Shown in pieces: positions 33,991-47,114 of a stretch of 64,000 nucleotides of DNA. Under the pieces are notes generated by a model. That model saw only the letters and a list, made by a program, of their open reading frames with translations, did no database searches and had not been told where the DNA came from. The stretch covers positions 112,885 to 176,884 of the forward strand of contig JAJKFJ010020701.1 of NCBI GenBank assembly GCA_027382625.1. Direction: 5' to 3'. How positions within the stretch are numbered: position 1 is the first letter of the stretch; each line of letters begins with the position of its first letter. Source of the stretch: Tetmemena sp. SeJ-2015 (Eukaryota > Ciliophora > Spirotrichea > Sporadotrichida > Oxytrichidae). A program made the translations under genes and the position numbers.

Positions 33991-36900
33991 TCACTTCCAA
34001 CCTGATCTTGGGTTGATCTCTCCTGATTCCCTGACTGAGTCCTTCACGCTGCCGAAGTCGCTTTCATAGTCATCTTCTTAGAGGAAGTCTTCCTCTATCT
34101 GCACTCTCTTGCCCGTGCCTCCCACTGCTGGTTGCTTGCCAGGAGTTTTATAGAATATAACTTTTAATTAAGGAGCACCTGGTGTATTCTTAGCTCCAAA
34201 TGAACTTTGCTGCACCCCTCCAAAGCTGCCTGACTTGTTTTGGAGCTAGCTGGTCTGGTAAGGGTTGATACCGAAGCTCTAAACCACCATATCATTTCCT
34301 CCAATATAAGAGTAAAACCTGGCAAAATTTAATTTCCTAGCTTAGCTTGAGGCTTGTTGGATTGCGCAGGTTGGTTGTTGGCTCCAGCAAATCTGGTCTT
34401 GGGTTTGAGTATGGGTCCATCTGAAGAATCCAAGATAGGCCTTTCATCCTCCTTCTCTGGCGATATTTCCTTATCCTCCTCGTAGTTAATTGTCTCTCCT
34501 AATTTTCTCACTGCTTCCTCCTTGCTGCTCAGCAAAGCATAACTCTCTATTAAAAGTAGAGACTATATTATAAAGCTTTGTTAGTCCTGCCTGCAGTTCT
34601 CTGATTCAAGGAAGATGTGCCTACCAAGGGACCTGTTTTTCTTTCACCAGGCTCATACTGCTTTGAGTGAGAGTGAGGAGCGTGAGAGGGGTACCTGATC
34701 TCCCCGATGCTGATGGTATCCTCCAGGTCTGAGTTAAGAGCTCCCACCTCGCCTTCTGAGCGATCGCCATCCTAACTCATCAAAGTGGAATATCTGTCTC
34801 CCTTGTTGGACCTTGAGCGATCTCTACCGCCTCTGCTCCTCCCAATTTAGGCACTCACATAGTCTTTCCTTACAAGAAATTTAAACCGAGATATAATTAA
34901 ATATCCTATCAGAGTACTTGCTAGAGTCTATGGATAGGAAGTCAGAGGAATCACTTGTCAAGTTGAACTAATCTATGTCATTGAGAGTGGGATGAGGCAG
35001 TCCTCCAGGACCAGTGTATCCATTCTAAGCTCTAGTAAGATTGACAGCAGGCATACTGCTGAATGCAAATGGATTCTGATAGCCCATGCTCAAAGTTTGT
35101 TGAATCACTACATTTAGAGCAATCTTCTATTAGAATAATGAGTGAATGTAAGGCTGGACATTGATGAAGGTTTGCTTCCTGAGTTCAGCTTATTCAGCCT
35201 TCAACTTTGCCTCTTCCTCTTACAGTGTCCTTGAGGTTTAATTCAGAGATTCCTAACTCATCATACTTTCTCTTAGTGGGCCACCTCTTGTCTGAGTATT
35301 TCAAAAATATTTAAGAATATATAAAAATTGGTCTGAGTCTTTCTCTCTCCAAGGATATCCTGCATCTCCTCTCCATCTCCAATCCCCTTCTCTCCATTAT
35401 CTCTTCTAATATTCATTACAAATGAGCTTTCACATTGATATTTAAGTTTTATTGTGCATGGAGAGTTGAGCAGAGATAACTTGGGAGAGCATGTCTCTGA
35501 GTTTGTTTTGGTCCTTGAGGAGCTCATGAGTGGCTGCTGCTGAGTTGAAGCCTTGAGGGATCTGAGCAGAAGTCTGGTTGTTGGACTGATTTATGACTAT
35601 AGGAATGACCAAGGGTTGCTAAGGCTACTCCACCACTTGCACTTAGGGTTGAGGGATTGCAAACGGCTGCTGATAAAACTGAGGCTGTGGTTGTGGCTAC
35701 TGTTGCTGTTGTGGGGGTGGTATAAAACTAGGTTGAGGTTGTGAGACTGGCTATTACTGAATCTGCTGCTCGAATTGCAACTCATCGAAGATGTTGTTGA
35801 GCTTGTGAAGGATGAGCTCCTCTCCTACTTTCCTTACTTCTTCATCGTGAGCTGCACTCTCTGGCTGAGCTGCCTTCTTCAACTCACTCAGGAGCAGGTC
35901 TGCGAAAGCGTTTTCAAGTAAAGACTGACTCACTGATTAGAGCTGTGGCTAGGGTGTGAATGAACTGCTACCCCTTATAAAAATATATAAAGATTTCCAA
36001 ATTTTTAATTTTTCTTAGATCTTAGTTCAGCTGCTGATCTTGCTGTTGCTTAATTTGAGCAAGCATTTAGGATTGCCTGTCTGCTTCTTGAGAAATGACT
36101 TAGCTGATTTGCTGAGTTCTAGGGCCATTAATTTGAACACCTGATCTAGTTTCAGGTCTTATGATGTTGTCCATATTTGGCTTGAAATCCTCCAAATTAG
36201 GCACTTGCTTAGTCTGTTTATTCAAATCGAACTCATTCTTAATCTCCTCAATCACTTGCTTCTTCAAACTCAGCAAATCCATCTTCTTTATGTCTGCTTT
36301 AGATAGTATACAATACAGTCATAATAATTAAGTAATACTTTCAGCTTAGGCTTGCCACCGAGAGCAGATTAGTTCCTCTTCTTGGCTGAGTTAGAGGCTG
36401 AGGAGTTTTGGCTGCCGCCACTCTTCTTACTGATGCAGGTGAACTCATGTCTTGCTGTTTCTTTGCTCCGTATGCCTTTGGCTGTTGTGAGTAGGGATTT
36501 GAAGGTGCTCGCTTCTGCACCTGATCATTGACCACCTTCTGATTCCAAGTTTACCTTGCAGGAATCTAAGAAGCTCCTCCATATGGCTGGGAATAGATAA
36601 AAACTTAAACTCACTGCTTCATTATAATTGGAAGACTTAGGTTGATACTCAGTGATAGTTTTCTTAGCGATGGGTTGCAATTAAGATACTACTTAAGTCT
36701 AATACTGCTCTTTGAAACCCTCATAGTCAAACATCACTTTGGGCTCATTGCCTTGCTAAAATATTAAGATAGCTAACTGCTCATTATCTCATTCAGGTAT
36801 TGAGGTCTCTCGCCTTCTTTTCCTGCATTCACTCTGTGGAAGAAGTCTCTTCCCTTATCAGGCTTGTCACTGAAGGGATCTCTGCCGAAGATTGAGTCAG

Positions 36901-38184
36901 TGGAGAAGTCGTAGGCTGGCACTCTCTTGAAGGCTTTATCTGAGAACTCTGGAGGTACCAGAGCATTAGCTTTGAATTCCCTCTCCAAGATATCTCTCAA
37001 TTAATAATTTGAACTTATAAACTTATTAGCATATCTTTCTCCGAGAGAATAAGTCTGAGCTCCTCCAGGTAGAGAGGGTAGTCAAAATAACCTCCTAACT
37101 TAGCGAGCACTGCTTGCTTAGTCTGGTTAATAGTGGAGAAGTTGTTAATGTGTTCGTTCATTGTTTTCTCTTGCAGTTAAATCAAATGAATCACTCAATA
37201 TAGAATTCAATTCGTCTTTCAGTTAGTTCTTGTACTCTGAGAACTCCTCAGTGATACTTTAGGGGAGATAGCGTTGCTGCATGGCCTTTTAAGTCATGGC
37301 ATGCTATCTAGCTTGCATTTCATTCTCAATAAGCATGGCCTCTCTCTGTGCTTCTCTCATCTACTCCTTCATGTCTTCTATTCCCTTCATCATAGTACGT
37401 GGATCCACCATGTCAAGTTGGTGGTAAGGATAAACAGATCAAGAAGTTTGAATATACAATAGGATTCACAGAAGCATTTGAGTAGTTGAGAGAGCCATTA
37501 GAATACTACTGAGTGACCATTGTTCTCTTGAGCTCATCTATTTTATTTGCCACCTCTGAGGAGTAAGACTTGGTGTTCTCGTGCAGCAACTTCACCTCTG
37601 TAAGTTGTTACGCAATCGGCGCCATCATCTCTAGCATGAGTCTTCGGTTATCGTTGAAGATCTGCTGCTTCAAAGCCTGAGTAGAGTTAGAGCCAGTCGC
37701 TCCTTGGTTCATCACATTGTTAATCACCTCGGCTATTGTGTTTTAACTTTGAGCAAGTAGTTCAGTGAATGATTACTTAATAAAATGAGAATGCCATTAT
37801 ATCAGTGTGCTTCTCGAGGGTTTTGTTTTATTGATAGAGGATTGAATGAGGGATGACTTGTGCAGACTAGGTTTGGATAAAGTTAGAGCGCATTTCATCC
37901 AAGAAAGTGTTCATCTTATTGTCAGTCACCTCAGCAAGTTGAGTGCGATGGTGTTCAACTACTCGCTGTGGAGACTGTGAGATAGTCTTCTCGTTGTAAA
38001 GCTTTGGCTGTTTCCATTCTGGCAAGTTCTAAGTAGTGCTTCCTCCAAATTTTTAGTTTGGCTAGAGAGACTGATGGCCTGTGGTTTAGAGCAAGGGTGC
38101 TGCACCTCCTCCATATAGCTTAGACTTAAGAAAGAGTTCTTTCTGGGAGAGTTGCTCCCTAGAAATGATGCAAGAATCTGCCAT
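33991..38184 (-). CDS. large Gln/Asn-rich low-complexity protein
   Basis: ATG at 38,182-38,184 starts MADSCIISREQLSQKELFLK. The minus strand reads with few interruptions through a coiled coil (VKLLHENTKSYSSEVANKID), ENEMQARQHAMTQKAMQQRY, the ordered-looking FKRVPAYDFSTDSIFGRDPF, KKQVIEEIKNEFDLNKQTKQ, many Gln runs written with TAA, TAG, CAA and CAG, SFGGVQQSSFGAKNTPG and an acidic C-terminus ending NPRSGWK at TGA 33,991-33,993. Several GT-AG introns are likely. The prion-like composition suggests a scaffold or condensate component, but there is no recognised domain and function is unknown. It could be two adjacent genes. Confidence 0.6.
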
Positions 38185-38370
38185 TTTCAAAATGTGTTGT
38201 GTCTCTTTAGAGATGTTATAAATTCAAAATTATTCTCAAACCCTACTACTCAATTCATTAGAAATTGTAAATAGGTGATAAGAAACATTCTAAGATTGAA
38301 TACTAATATTTCGTAATAATCTTAAGAGTGTTTAGAATATATGATGTCTGCATTTATGTTGGAGTGTGAC

Positions 38371-39572
38371 AGGTAGCAATGACTACCTATCCTATGTGCG
38401 TGGGAAGTCCAACATAGTAGAGGTCTTTGACACTCAGACTGGTAACATACTCCACCAGAGGCAGTTTACTTACCCAGTTGGCAAATCAGCCGCAGCTTAA
38501 ACTATTAAAGCAGGTGAACTGAGTGCTCCTATTAAAGGCATCTGCACTATTGGAAAAGACATTCTCAACTCATTATATAAATATGAGCTTTGATATTCAT
38601 TAAACTTGAAGCATGTCCTAATTGATGAGAAGGGAAAGCTGCTCATTACTAGAATTAACACATCAGCAGAGGGCTCTAAAGATAAGAACCAGCAAGCAAA
38701 GAAGAAGCCAAACTAGACCCCTCAAGCACAGGACCTAGAAATTCAAATTAAAAGCGATAAGGTGCATTTTATGAAGTAGAATCCTCTGGAATAGAATATT
38801 CTGGCCATAGGCTCCAATGGAACTCTACTTTAACTTTGGGACATCAATAAAGCAAATGACTAAACTAAATATATATTGAGGCTATACATTTTAGACTCTA
38901 AGAATCAGCAGCCAATTTGGTAAGCTAGAAACGTAGGGAATGACGAGTTAGACTTAGCAATTCCCATTTGGGACACCGACCTTGCATTCCTTGAGCTCTT
39001 CAGCTCCAGGGGCTTACAGCATGGTAGCTTGCACAGCCTATGGAGATGTGAGAGAGTACGATACCAGAGATGGAAGGAGGAAAGCAGTAATCAAGTCAAA
39101 GGTAGTGCCCAAGGGTCAGGATGATCTGTACCTCAGTAAGATCATTAGGAGTTTGAGGACTCCTGACTAGCACGTTTTCGTCGCAAACTAAGAAGGCCAT
39201 GTCAGCATGCTAGACAGAAGAATGAGTAAGTTTGCTTTAAGCATGCAAAGTATAAGTGATAATGATTTTACCTATTCCTTTACTATGATTTTCTAATTCT
39301 TCCTTTTAGACTACAAAATTTGCAAGAAGATGATTGGGAACAAGGGCTCTGTGCGATCTATTGCAAGCGTGCTAAGTGAGGCAGATGGAAATGAGTATAT
39401 TCTGAGTGCGGGATGCGACAGACACCTGCGCATATTCAATGTCTCAAGTGAGCTGCATATTTTAATCCTTAAATTAATTTATGTTTAGCTTTAGAAGGAG
39501 ACTGAATTAGGGCATGCATATCTCAAGCAGAAATTAAACTGCCTGATAATCAGCAACAATCAGCAGCCATGA
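38371..39572 (+). CDS. WDR74/NSA1 ribosome-assembly factor, 3' part (permuted gene)
   Basis: WDR74 (yeast Nsa1) is a WD40 factor of the early pre-60S particle. This segment begins exactly at the repeat AGGTA (38,371) with GSNDYLSYVRGKSNIVEVFD. It continues ILAIGSNGTLLQLWDINKAN, the family hallmark NDELDLAIPIWDTDLAFL, YSMVACTAYGDVREYDTRDG and ILSAGCDRHLRIFNVS, and ends ETELGHAYLKQKLNCLIIS, the conserved C-terminal motif, at TGA 39,570-39,572. Two GT-AG introns (about 39,225-39,309 and 39,449-39,495) are in phase. Defects: a 27-bp insert at 38,570-38,602 containing a TGA, and an extra C at 38,989-38,990. No start codon belongs to it: the N-terminal part is at 53,735-54,094. Confidence 0.85.
38570..38602 (+). 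other. internal eliminated sequence, 27 bp, 6-bp repeat TCATTA
   Basis: TCATTA at 38,570-38,575 and 38,597-38,602. Removing 27 bp deletes an in-frame TGA (38,591-38,593) and gives GKDILNSLNLKHVLIDEKG. The interval contains no GT donor, so a spliceosomal intron cannot explain it. Confidence 0.8.
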
Positions 39573-39766
39573 ACAATCATAGCAGACAGAGTAGCTGTCA
39601 ACTTTAATTAACTAGCTTTATCTTTTCTTATACTCTCATACTCTCTACTCTCCATTCTCTTATCACTTGCAAATATAGTGAAAATAAAATTAAATAAACG
39701 TACCGACTTGGCAAGTTTTAATAGAGATAAGTAGATTTATTTGATAGACTCAAGCAAACTAAATTA

Positions 39767-42459
39767 ATGTCGTCTCAGACAACTATAAATAACAGCATCG
39801 GTGCCAGTCCACTCCTAAGGAAGCAAAATCCAGGCAGCCAAGCTAAACTGTAAAAATAAATGGACCAGTCCTATTGCCTCTCCCCTCCTTCATTTAATAA
39901 GAGATATAGTTGGTTATGTTTATAAGAAATTATTTTATCATAAAAATACGGAGTGTCGGTATTTCTCTGGAAGGCAAAGAGCGGTGAGACCTCAAAGCTC
40001 GAGAATACAAAGGATTCACTCTTTTCAGGGAAGATCAATTGAAGCAGCCTCCAAACCAGATTCAAAATTAAGATCCTCAATTTCATTTTAGTTCCTCTTT
40101 AATTGATTCACATCGTTAGAGCCACAATCTCCTACAGAAGCAATCTTTCATAGCAAACTAGAAAGGCAGTATTACGCAGTCGCAGTCTCAAACTAGACCA
40201 AATCAGGGCTCTTGCAATCTAGCGAGACGCAAGAATAGCATCACTGGTGTATAAAATGGAACTCAGTTTGCAGGTAGGATAAATTTCAACAATATCTTAA
40301 GTGCCAGTGGTAGTGGCTCAAATGGATAGACTTTAAATTATGAAGGAAGCTAAAAACTTACCTCCAGTAGTGGCTAAGCTAAGCCAAATAATGAGAATCA
40401 ATAGTAGAGCAGAGAATAAACTGCTGCTGTTGTGTTTCTTTGGGCTTTAATAATCAGAGACAGCCTCCAGAGTAATAGCAAGTGCAGTTAATGATTCAGT
40501 AGTTAGCAAGAAGTGAATAAAGGTTGAGCTCTAACCTGCAAAAGAGCATCATTATTGTGAAAAATAATTTATCCTTTCAGAAAAGAAGTTAACTTTTACT
40601 TATTAAAATAAGGCTTCTTCTCTCGGAGCAGCGTAATCTATTCCTACAAACTATCGAGAGAGCTTCTAAAGGACCATCATTAATTGTACAAATAAGTATT
40701 TAATTCTAAATTTTGAATCATAAGAATCCTCAAATGCAGCCTTAGTAATAATATTTAAAGCATCTGTAGAACAGCACCTAAAGTAATAATCCTCATAATC
40801 TGCCAACTTAAGTTTAAGTAAGCTAGAAGTCTAATTTGGCAGTGTTTGGCTACCCTCCTCAGTAATAAAAAATGAGTCACCCAACCTTTCATTCATCATT
40901 CCTCTAAGAATCTGGATTAGAGAACTCTCTGGCATGGTTGAAAACCCAAGACAGTGTTAGTGATGTCTATGGCGCTGATAACTTCTATTCTCAACTTGCT
41001 TAGTCCTCAGCTTAAAAGTTTTTCAATGTCTCTTCATCATTTTTTACCTCAATAATGATCGCTATCTTTCATTTTGAATCAATGAAAGATGTCAAACAAC
41101 ATCAGCAGTCTGAGTAAAAAGAGCACTCACTAAATAAGATGAACAAATTCCTATCTCCCTAGAAATAAACTACAAGCACCCACATTTCCTCAATCGTAGT
41201 AGGATAGAACCAAGACAATAAAGGAATTATCAGCATGGATGCTTTAGAGAAGTATCATAAAAGTTTCTGTTAGCAAAAGCAAATTGAGAAATAAAAGTTG
41301 ACTGATAAGCAAGAGGAGGGAAACTATTTCAACACCATCGATTTAAGCCCTTAACAAGAAGAGAGGATGGAAATTGATAGAGATATAGTTCATTAGAAAA
41401 CAGAGACAGATGAGGGAACAGAGCAGTCATTCAATAATATGGATGAGGAGCAATTAGAATCTAAAGTCAAAGAGATGATGAAAAAGGAGAAGAGGAGAAT
41501 GAAGAGAGAACATTCAAGACTCTAAGATATTATTTCCTTATTGTTTAAATAAAAGACTCCAACTTCGAAGGAGAGTAACTTAGAAAATCAGAAGGGACTT
41601 CTTCTTTTATCTAGTAGAAATGAGTATTTGAGATAGCAGTCTAATACTGAGAGAAAACAAATTGTAGAGAAGGATGATTTAAAGCACAGTGTTTTTAGCT
41701 CCACCACTCCGAGTAGAAGAATCAATCCTCAATTAAATATTTCTCAGATTGTGATGATAGTTTTTGTAAATGTCTAAGAGTAGAGATTTAGGGAAAGCAG
41801 GAAATTCTATCTGGAAATCAAATCAGGCTAGCACACATACTTATAAATTATATTTAAAATGTTTATACAGTGAACAAAAATCACTCTATGAATCCATTTG
41901 GCTTATAGAATTACAAGACGGTCGCCCCACCTTCAGACAAAATATATTAGAATAGATAGAATTAGTCTCGTCACTCCAAATACAAAAAGCAATTCAATTT
42001 TATCTATGATGCCTTTTTAAAATAGATCAGTCATTCATCCTCACACCTCAAAGCTGACAGTATAATTCCATAATATTCTTAGGGAGCAAATACAAACTCA
42101 CAAAAAAGAGTGAGGAAGGAAACCAATGGGTCACTGACTTCTTCTTTGGTGCATTCAATTTAGGCCACTGCATTTAACTCACACCTTATTAGTCCTGAGA
42201 AATTTCAGGGATCATTTTAAAGTCTCCTTTAAAAGATAAGGTATAGGGAGAAGGAGACTACAGATAGAGAATTCCCATTAGAACAGAAATCAGAAAGCAA
42301 GATTCTAACTCTATAATTAACCAATTTCCAAAGTAGTTTAGAGCCATCCAGGACTTTAATATGATTAACAATACTTCTGTAATTAATTTTTTAATAAAGG
42401 AAAAATTTAAAGTGTCTTAAACTGGGTTAATTTTCATTTTCCTTATACTATTGAAATGA
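39767..42459 (+). CDS. Gln/Asn/Ser-rich protein, function unknown (possibly the N-terminus of the TTLL gene)
   Basis: ATG at 39,767 starts MSSQTTINNSIGASPLLRKQ. Most of 2.6 kb is low-complexity and Gln/Asn-rich (NILSASGSGSNGQTLNYEGS, FNNQRQPPEQQQVQLMIQQL), then a charged coiled coil (LESKVKEMMKKEKRRMKREH). Near the end comes more ordered sequence: a 31-nt intron (gtcattc...gctgacag) joins MMPFQNRS to YNSIIFLGSKYKLTKK, then EEGNQWVTDFFFGAFNLGHC and, across a 30-bp insert, ISGIILKSPLKDKVQGEGDY. TGA at 42,457-42,459 is only 13 nt before the next ATG, so this and the TTLL frame may be one gene. No recognised domain. Confidence 0.5.
42172..42205 (+). other. internal eliminated sequence, 30 bp, 4-bp repeat ATTT
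   Basis: ATTT at 42,172-42,175 and 42,202-42,205. Excision of 30 bp removes TGA 42,196-42,198 and joins FGAFNLGHCI to SGIILKSPLK in frame. Confidence 0.6.
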
Positions 42460-42472
42460 CTGGTAAGGACCA

Positions 42473-45400
42473 ATGCAGCAACAACCAACTGCAAAAGTGA
42501 GTATAATAGAAACTGTAAGCTTCGATCGAAGAGAGCAGCAACCTTTAGAAAGTTAGAGAGATAACTCTTAGAACTAGATTGCTAAAGTTAAACCCAGAAG
42601 ACCCATGACTGCTACCAACTAAAGTAAGTAAATTTAATAAATTAAATTGATTTAGGTTCACGCATTTCCCAACCATAGCCAAATTAAAGAGTGTAATAAA
42701 AGATAGCTCAAGATTCTTAGAATGAGAAAACAGCCATGCCATCTAAAAGCATTACAAGCTAGAAGCAGCTACCTAACTAGGGAAACTAGCAGGCTTCACA
42801 ATCCTTTCTTTAAATTTTTAATTCTGAGAACATAGCAGATCACACTCATCAATAGATAGTAGGAGCAACTGCAAATTTAAAATGCCAATTTTATATTTCA
42901 ATCAACCTTATACTTAGACGATTTAAACACCATTCTAAACTCAAGAAATCAAAATAAAAAGCCCAATTTCTCAGAGGAAATTAAGAGCAAGTCCTGCAGT
43001 CAATCAGAAGCAAACTGAATTTGATAATGGTAGCGTAGCATAACCCTAAAGCATAGAAAAGAATACTTCAATCTCTTCTCCTGTTATAAAAGCGATGATT
43101 GAAACAATAATTTTCAATGTTACTTAAAAGAAGACAGATGCATAGAGTGGAGGTTTTAAAAGATCGGAAGCTAACTCAGTAAATAAAAAGCGAATCTTTA
43201 TTATCCCCTGGGGCTCCCAAGGGATCCTCAACTATTCTTACTTAATAAGGATATTATAACTTTGATTATTAAATTCTGGGCTCAACTTAGAGACGATCTA
43301 GTTTAAGATAGAGATTGATTATAACATCGGGAAGTATTCAGAGTGAGATTAAAGACTAGAGTGGAAATAAATCACCTGGGCTTGGTAGAAGCACCAATCA
43401 AGATGAGAAGAATCAAAAGCAGGGCTTCTAACTTTAGCTTTAGCAAACTCAAGTTAAAGAAGTGCCCAGTAAGAAAGTAGTAGAATTCCAAATTGAGGGA
43501 GAAAGTTAGGAAAGTGGATCCGAATACGATGAGGAGGATTGCCAGGATTATGGAAGCGATGACGATGAGGATGAATCCTATGGGGAGGAGACAGATGGCA
43601 CTCCGGGTAAAGATTAGTTAGAGTTTGAGACTGAAGATGAATCAGATCTTGTATAAGAGGAAGCGAAGACTTTTGAATCTGAAACTAGCTTTCGGAAGAA
43701 GCCGTCATAGGTTTCTTTTCAAAAGAGCTTAGACCTAAGCACTCAAATAAGCTCAAGATCTCCTTTACTGAATCAAAAGTAAGACAGAAGAACTTAAAAT
43801 GACAAAAACTTCATGGAAGAGATAGAAGAAGAATCCATTACAATAGAGAAGCAAAGAAGTTCTAGTCCCTTACAAAAGATGCAATTCAATCATATCGCTG
43901 TAAATAAGTTCGAAGAGAGAAGCAGCTCTCCACTCAAATTTTTAGATTCTTGCCCTAAAGAAAACTTAGTTAGAACTTTGATAAGCAGATAATTATCTTC
44001 TCGCTCTTGTAGTCCAAACTAAAGGATTCCCTAAATTTAAGTGAGCATTCCACAGAACCCGCTATATCAAAGTAACTATAGAAACAATGATTATGAATGT
44101 GTGGATCCTTACACTCAAGATCACCCTGTTATACTTTTAAGGAGTGTTTTCGAAAAGAGGCCTCCAGTAATATTTTTCTAATACCCACCTTAGTGCTTCA
44201 AAAAGCGCGATGAATAGAACACTTATAACATGAAGGAGGGAAAATATCGACTTAGGTTCAGAATATCAGATTAGGTTCATACTTACAACTGTGTCGTTAA
44301 TTCTTTGTGCAGGTCTGGATTCGCCTAAACTGAGGGAATTATTGGAACGTTCTCTGGAGTGCCCCTCTAAAGCCCGAGAGTTTGAGGAATCTTGACCAGT
44401 TTAAGCGCTGCAATCATTTCCCAGGCACTTTTCAATTGGGTAGGAAGGACAACATGTATAGAAACATGTCTCGAATGATTAGAGATTATGGGGAGGAGTA
44501 TAGGATAGTGCCAAAGACATGGATACTCCCTGAAGATACCCGGAGATTCACGAAGGAAAGAGAAGAGACTGAGGATAAGAAACTTTGGATAGTAAAACCA
44601 GCCAACTCATCTTGTGGTAGAGGAATCAAAATCCTAACTAAGACTTCTTCATTGCCTAAAAAGGGATAGCATGTAGTTTGTGAGTACATAATGAAACCGC
44701 ATTTGATAAATGGCTTCAAATATGATCTCAGACTTTACGTTTTCATAACTTCCTACGAGCCCTTGACTATCTATCTTTATCATGAGGGTCTTGCAAGATT
44801 TGCAACACAGCCATATAACACTAAAAATACGAAAGTTAGATTCGCTCATCTCACTAACTCTCTATATGCTCTTTAATTTATAAAACTTCAGTGTGAATAA
44901 GAAAGCCTCTAATTTTAGAGCAGCTGATGAGTAAAACGGTAGAGACGCCTCTTCTTAGCAAGCCTCAAAATGGTCTTTATCTATGCTCAAAGAAGCCTTT
45001 TCAAAGATGAACATAGACTATGAAGGAGTATTTGTCAATATCAAGGACTTGATTATAAAATCTGTTCTTAGCGTAGAGCCTATCATAGCAAACAACATGC
45101 AGAGATCCTCTAGGACTAGGAATCTCTGTTTCGAGCTCTATGGCTTTGATGTGATTCTCGATTCTGATTTAAGACCCTGGCTCTTAGAAGTAAATGTGCT
45201 GCCCTCACTATCTAGCAGCTCAGCCTTGGATAAGAGAATAAAGACTTCGCTACTGTCAGATATTTTCCAGACCATAGGAGTTGTTCCATATAATAAGAAA
45301 AAGATGATGAAAGAGATCGAAAGCCAGAAATGGGAGAAGTTTTCAGGGCTTCCATTAACAAAAGGAGATTCAACGGGCTAATCTGTAACTCAGACTAATG

Positions 45401-45789
45401 CGAATACACAGGTTGGAGTTAGTTAAACTTAGAATTAAGAAAGTTAAAAGCATAAAGCTTAGGACTAAAACGAAGATGAGGAGGAGGCTTTTCAAATGCA
45501 GAGTAAAAATTCAATGGTCTCTCCTTCCAAGATAAGGCAGGTAAAGGAACTAAGCAAGTTCATAGCTCAAAGTGGGCCACTTATTCTGAATGAGGAGGAG
45601 CAACTTGTCATTATAGAAAAACTTGAGGAGTAATCAAGGTGCGGAGACTTTGAAAGAATCTTCCCAGTTAAGGCTACTGTTGACTAGTATCAAAAGTATT
45701 TCAAGGTGCCCAGAGCTACAAACTTGATATTCTGGAAATGGCTTAAACTAAAAAGAGAAGACAAAATCTGTCCATTAATTTTAGTTTGA
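42473..45789 (+). CDS. tubulin-tyrosine-ligase-like protein (TTLL4/5-type polyglutamylase)
   Basis: TTLL enzymes add glutamate side chains to tubulin C-termini using ATP, in cilia and cortical microtubules. A long Ser/Gln/acidic N-terminal region starts at ATG 42,473 ([20 protein letters not shown]). The TTL core occupies about 44,120-45,300: [54 protein letters not shown] (nucleotide-binding lysine and loop), [30 protein letters not shown], then [20 protein letters not shown] and EVNVLPSL, with the metal-binding E-x-N. TGA is at 45,787-45,789. A 28-bp insert splits H-L-T-N from F-S (44,856), and one G is missing at 44,334-44,336. The similarity is to the TTLL4/5 group; initiator activity is inferred. 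Confidence 0.85.
44856..44887 (+). other. internal eliminated sequence, 28 bp, 4-bp repeat AACT
   Basis: AACT at 44,856-44,859 and 44,884-44,887. Removing 28 bp of AT-rich DNA rebuilds H-L-T-N-F-S-V-N-K-K, one of the most conserved motifs of TTL-like enzymes, exactly in frame. The interval lacks GT-AG borders, so it is not a normal intron. Confidence 0.8.
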
Positions 45790-46201
45790 ATTTTAAGCAA
45801 GTCGATAATTTTAATCTCAAGCTTGAAAGACTTTAAACCAAATAAACATCAGATTGAATTTCTAAATAAATTGATAGACTAATATTGAAGAAGCTTTTAA
45901 GCTTGAAAAGTTAATAATTTGTAATTTCTGTTTATACATCTACAATTAGCACAGTAGGAGCAAAAGTATTTTCTACAAATTATAAATTTAATAAATAAAA
46001 CAATATCATGTTTGTAAATAAATCTTAGACATATCTTTTTAGATAAAATTATTATCTCACTCGAAAATTAGTATTCTCTGCTAGTAAAGATTAAAATTTT
46101 ATAAATTGGTAGAGTTAATGAATAGTTTCTGATTTTCATTTTGGATTTTATAAATCACTCAATCTCGGATTCGATTCAATTTGCTAAATAAAGAATTTAC
46201 A
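45790..46201. other. AT-rich 3' flank of TTLL
   Basis: About 410 bp. The TTLL frame could continue beyond the TGA with plausible sequence (SKSIILISSLKDFKPNK), but this is too AT-biased to claim. Confidence 0.35.
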
Positions 46202-46429
46202 ATGGATCCATACGCATTGAACAAGAGTGTGCGAACACCCGAACTATTGGCCTTAAAGCATGCTAACCAGAAATGGAGCGAGTGCGTGCAGTAGAACTTC
46301 CTCCCCAAGTGGCTTGAGGGTGAGAGCCTATCTCTGAACGAAGTGTGCCAGGAAGAGTACTCAAGCATGAAGGAACTAGATAGTGCGAGCTACCCACCCA
46401 TTCCCTTCAAAATTGCAGGTGCTTAATGA
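46202..46429 (+). CDS. small 75-residue protein, unknown, compact GC-rich frame
   Basis: ATG at 46,202 starts MDPYALNKSVRTPELLALKH and continues ANQKWSECVQQNFLPKWLEG, LSLNEVCQEEYSSMKELDSA, ending PFKIAGAQ at TGA 46,427-46,429. One TAG and one TAA are read as Gln. Composition and codon use are those of a well-expressed gene and contrast with the AT-rich flanks. Two Cys about 20 residues apart and the size would suit a ciliate mitochondrial subunit, but I do not recognise it. The frame could continue through an intron at the final GCAG-GTGCTT. Confidence 0.6.
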
Positions 46430-47114
46430 TGAATCTCTCCATGCCTTGAAATAGAGACAAGCACATGAAACATTTTCTCTCTTGCCACTGCAATCAAAAG
46501 AGAGACTAGCAATATACTTCCACCAAGAAAGCCCTTTCCCACTCTTCTGAATCAATTAAAATACAAATTTATCTACATGCATGCTAATTATAGTATATTT
46601 GTTTGTAATCATTTTCAGTGTAGGAAAGTCGAGTGATTCTTGCTTATTTAAACTAATTAAATTAATTCCACTTTCTGCGCCGTCGTACTTCTCCCCAAGA
46701 TTAGATTAGTCTCAAACTGTTTAAATTATTTCCTCTCTCAACATGTGCAATATTCTCTGAGAAATAAGGATATTTCATTGTGGGGCAAGAGATGCTTCCC
46801 TTCTCTGTCCTTATCTCATGGTGAGAATAAATTCCAAGTTATTAAGTTTCTTTTTCCACACAGACTAAATCTTTAAATTATTAACTTAAGAAATATTATT
46901 TATTCCGGCCAAAATTATATTATCATTGAATTAAAATGAAGTCAAAAATTAGTATATGAGGATCTATTTCTAGATAGGAATATATATTTAAATGAATTTG
47001 AGATTGATTATGGTTTTAGCGATAGAAGTTTTTTAAAATAGCTCTCTTTCTTGATATTTAATTTGCTGTCGGACTGCATCAAAAAATAAACTATTGTATA
47101 TATATTGGTGATGC
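46430..47114. other. AT-rich intergenic DNA
   Basis: Nearly 700 bp with no coherent gene on either strand. Confidence 0.5.

Noticed and set aside
42055..42057. In-frame TGA as evidence for UGA-Trp
   Set aside because: It lies in a 31-nt GT-AG intron whose removal joins PFQNRS to YNSIIFLGSK in phase.
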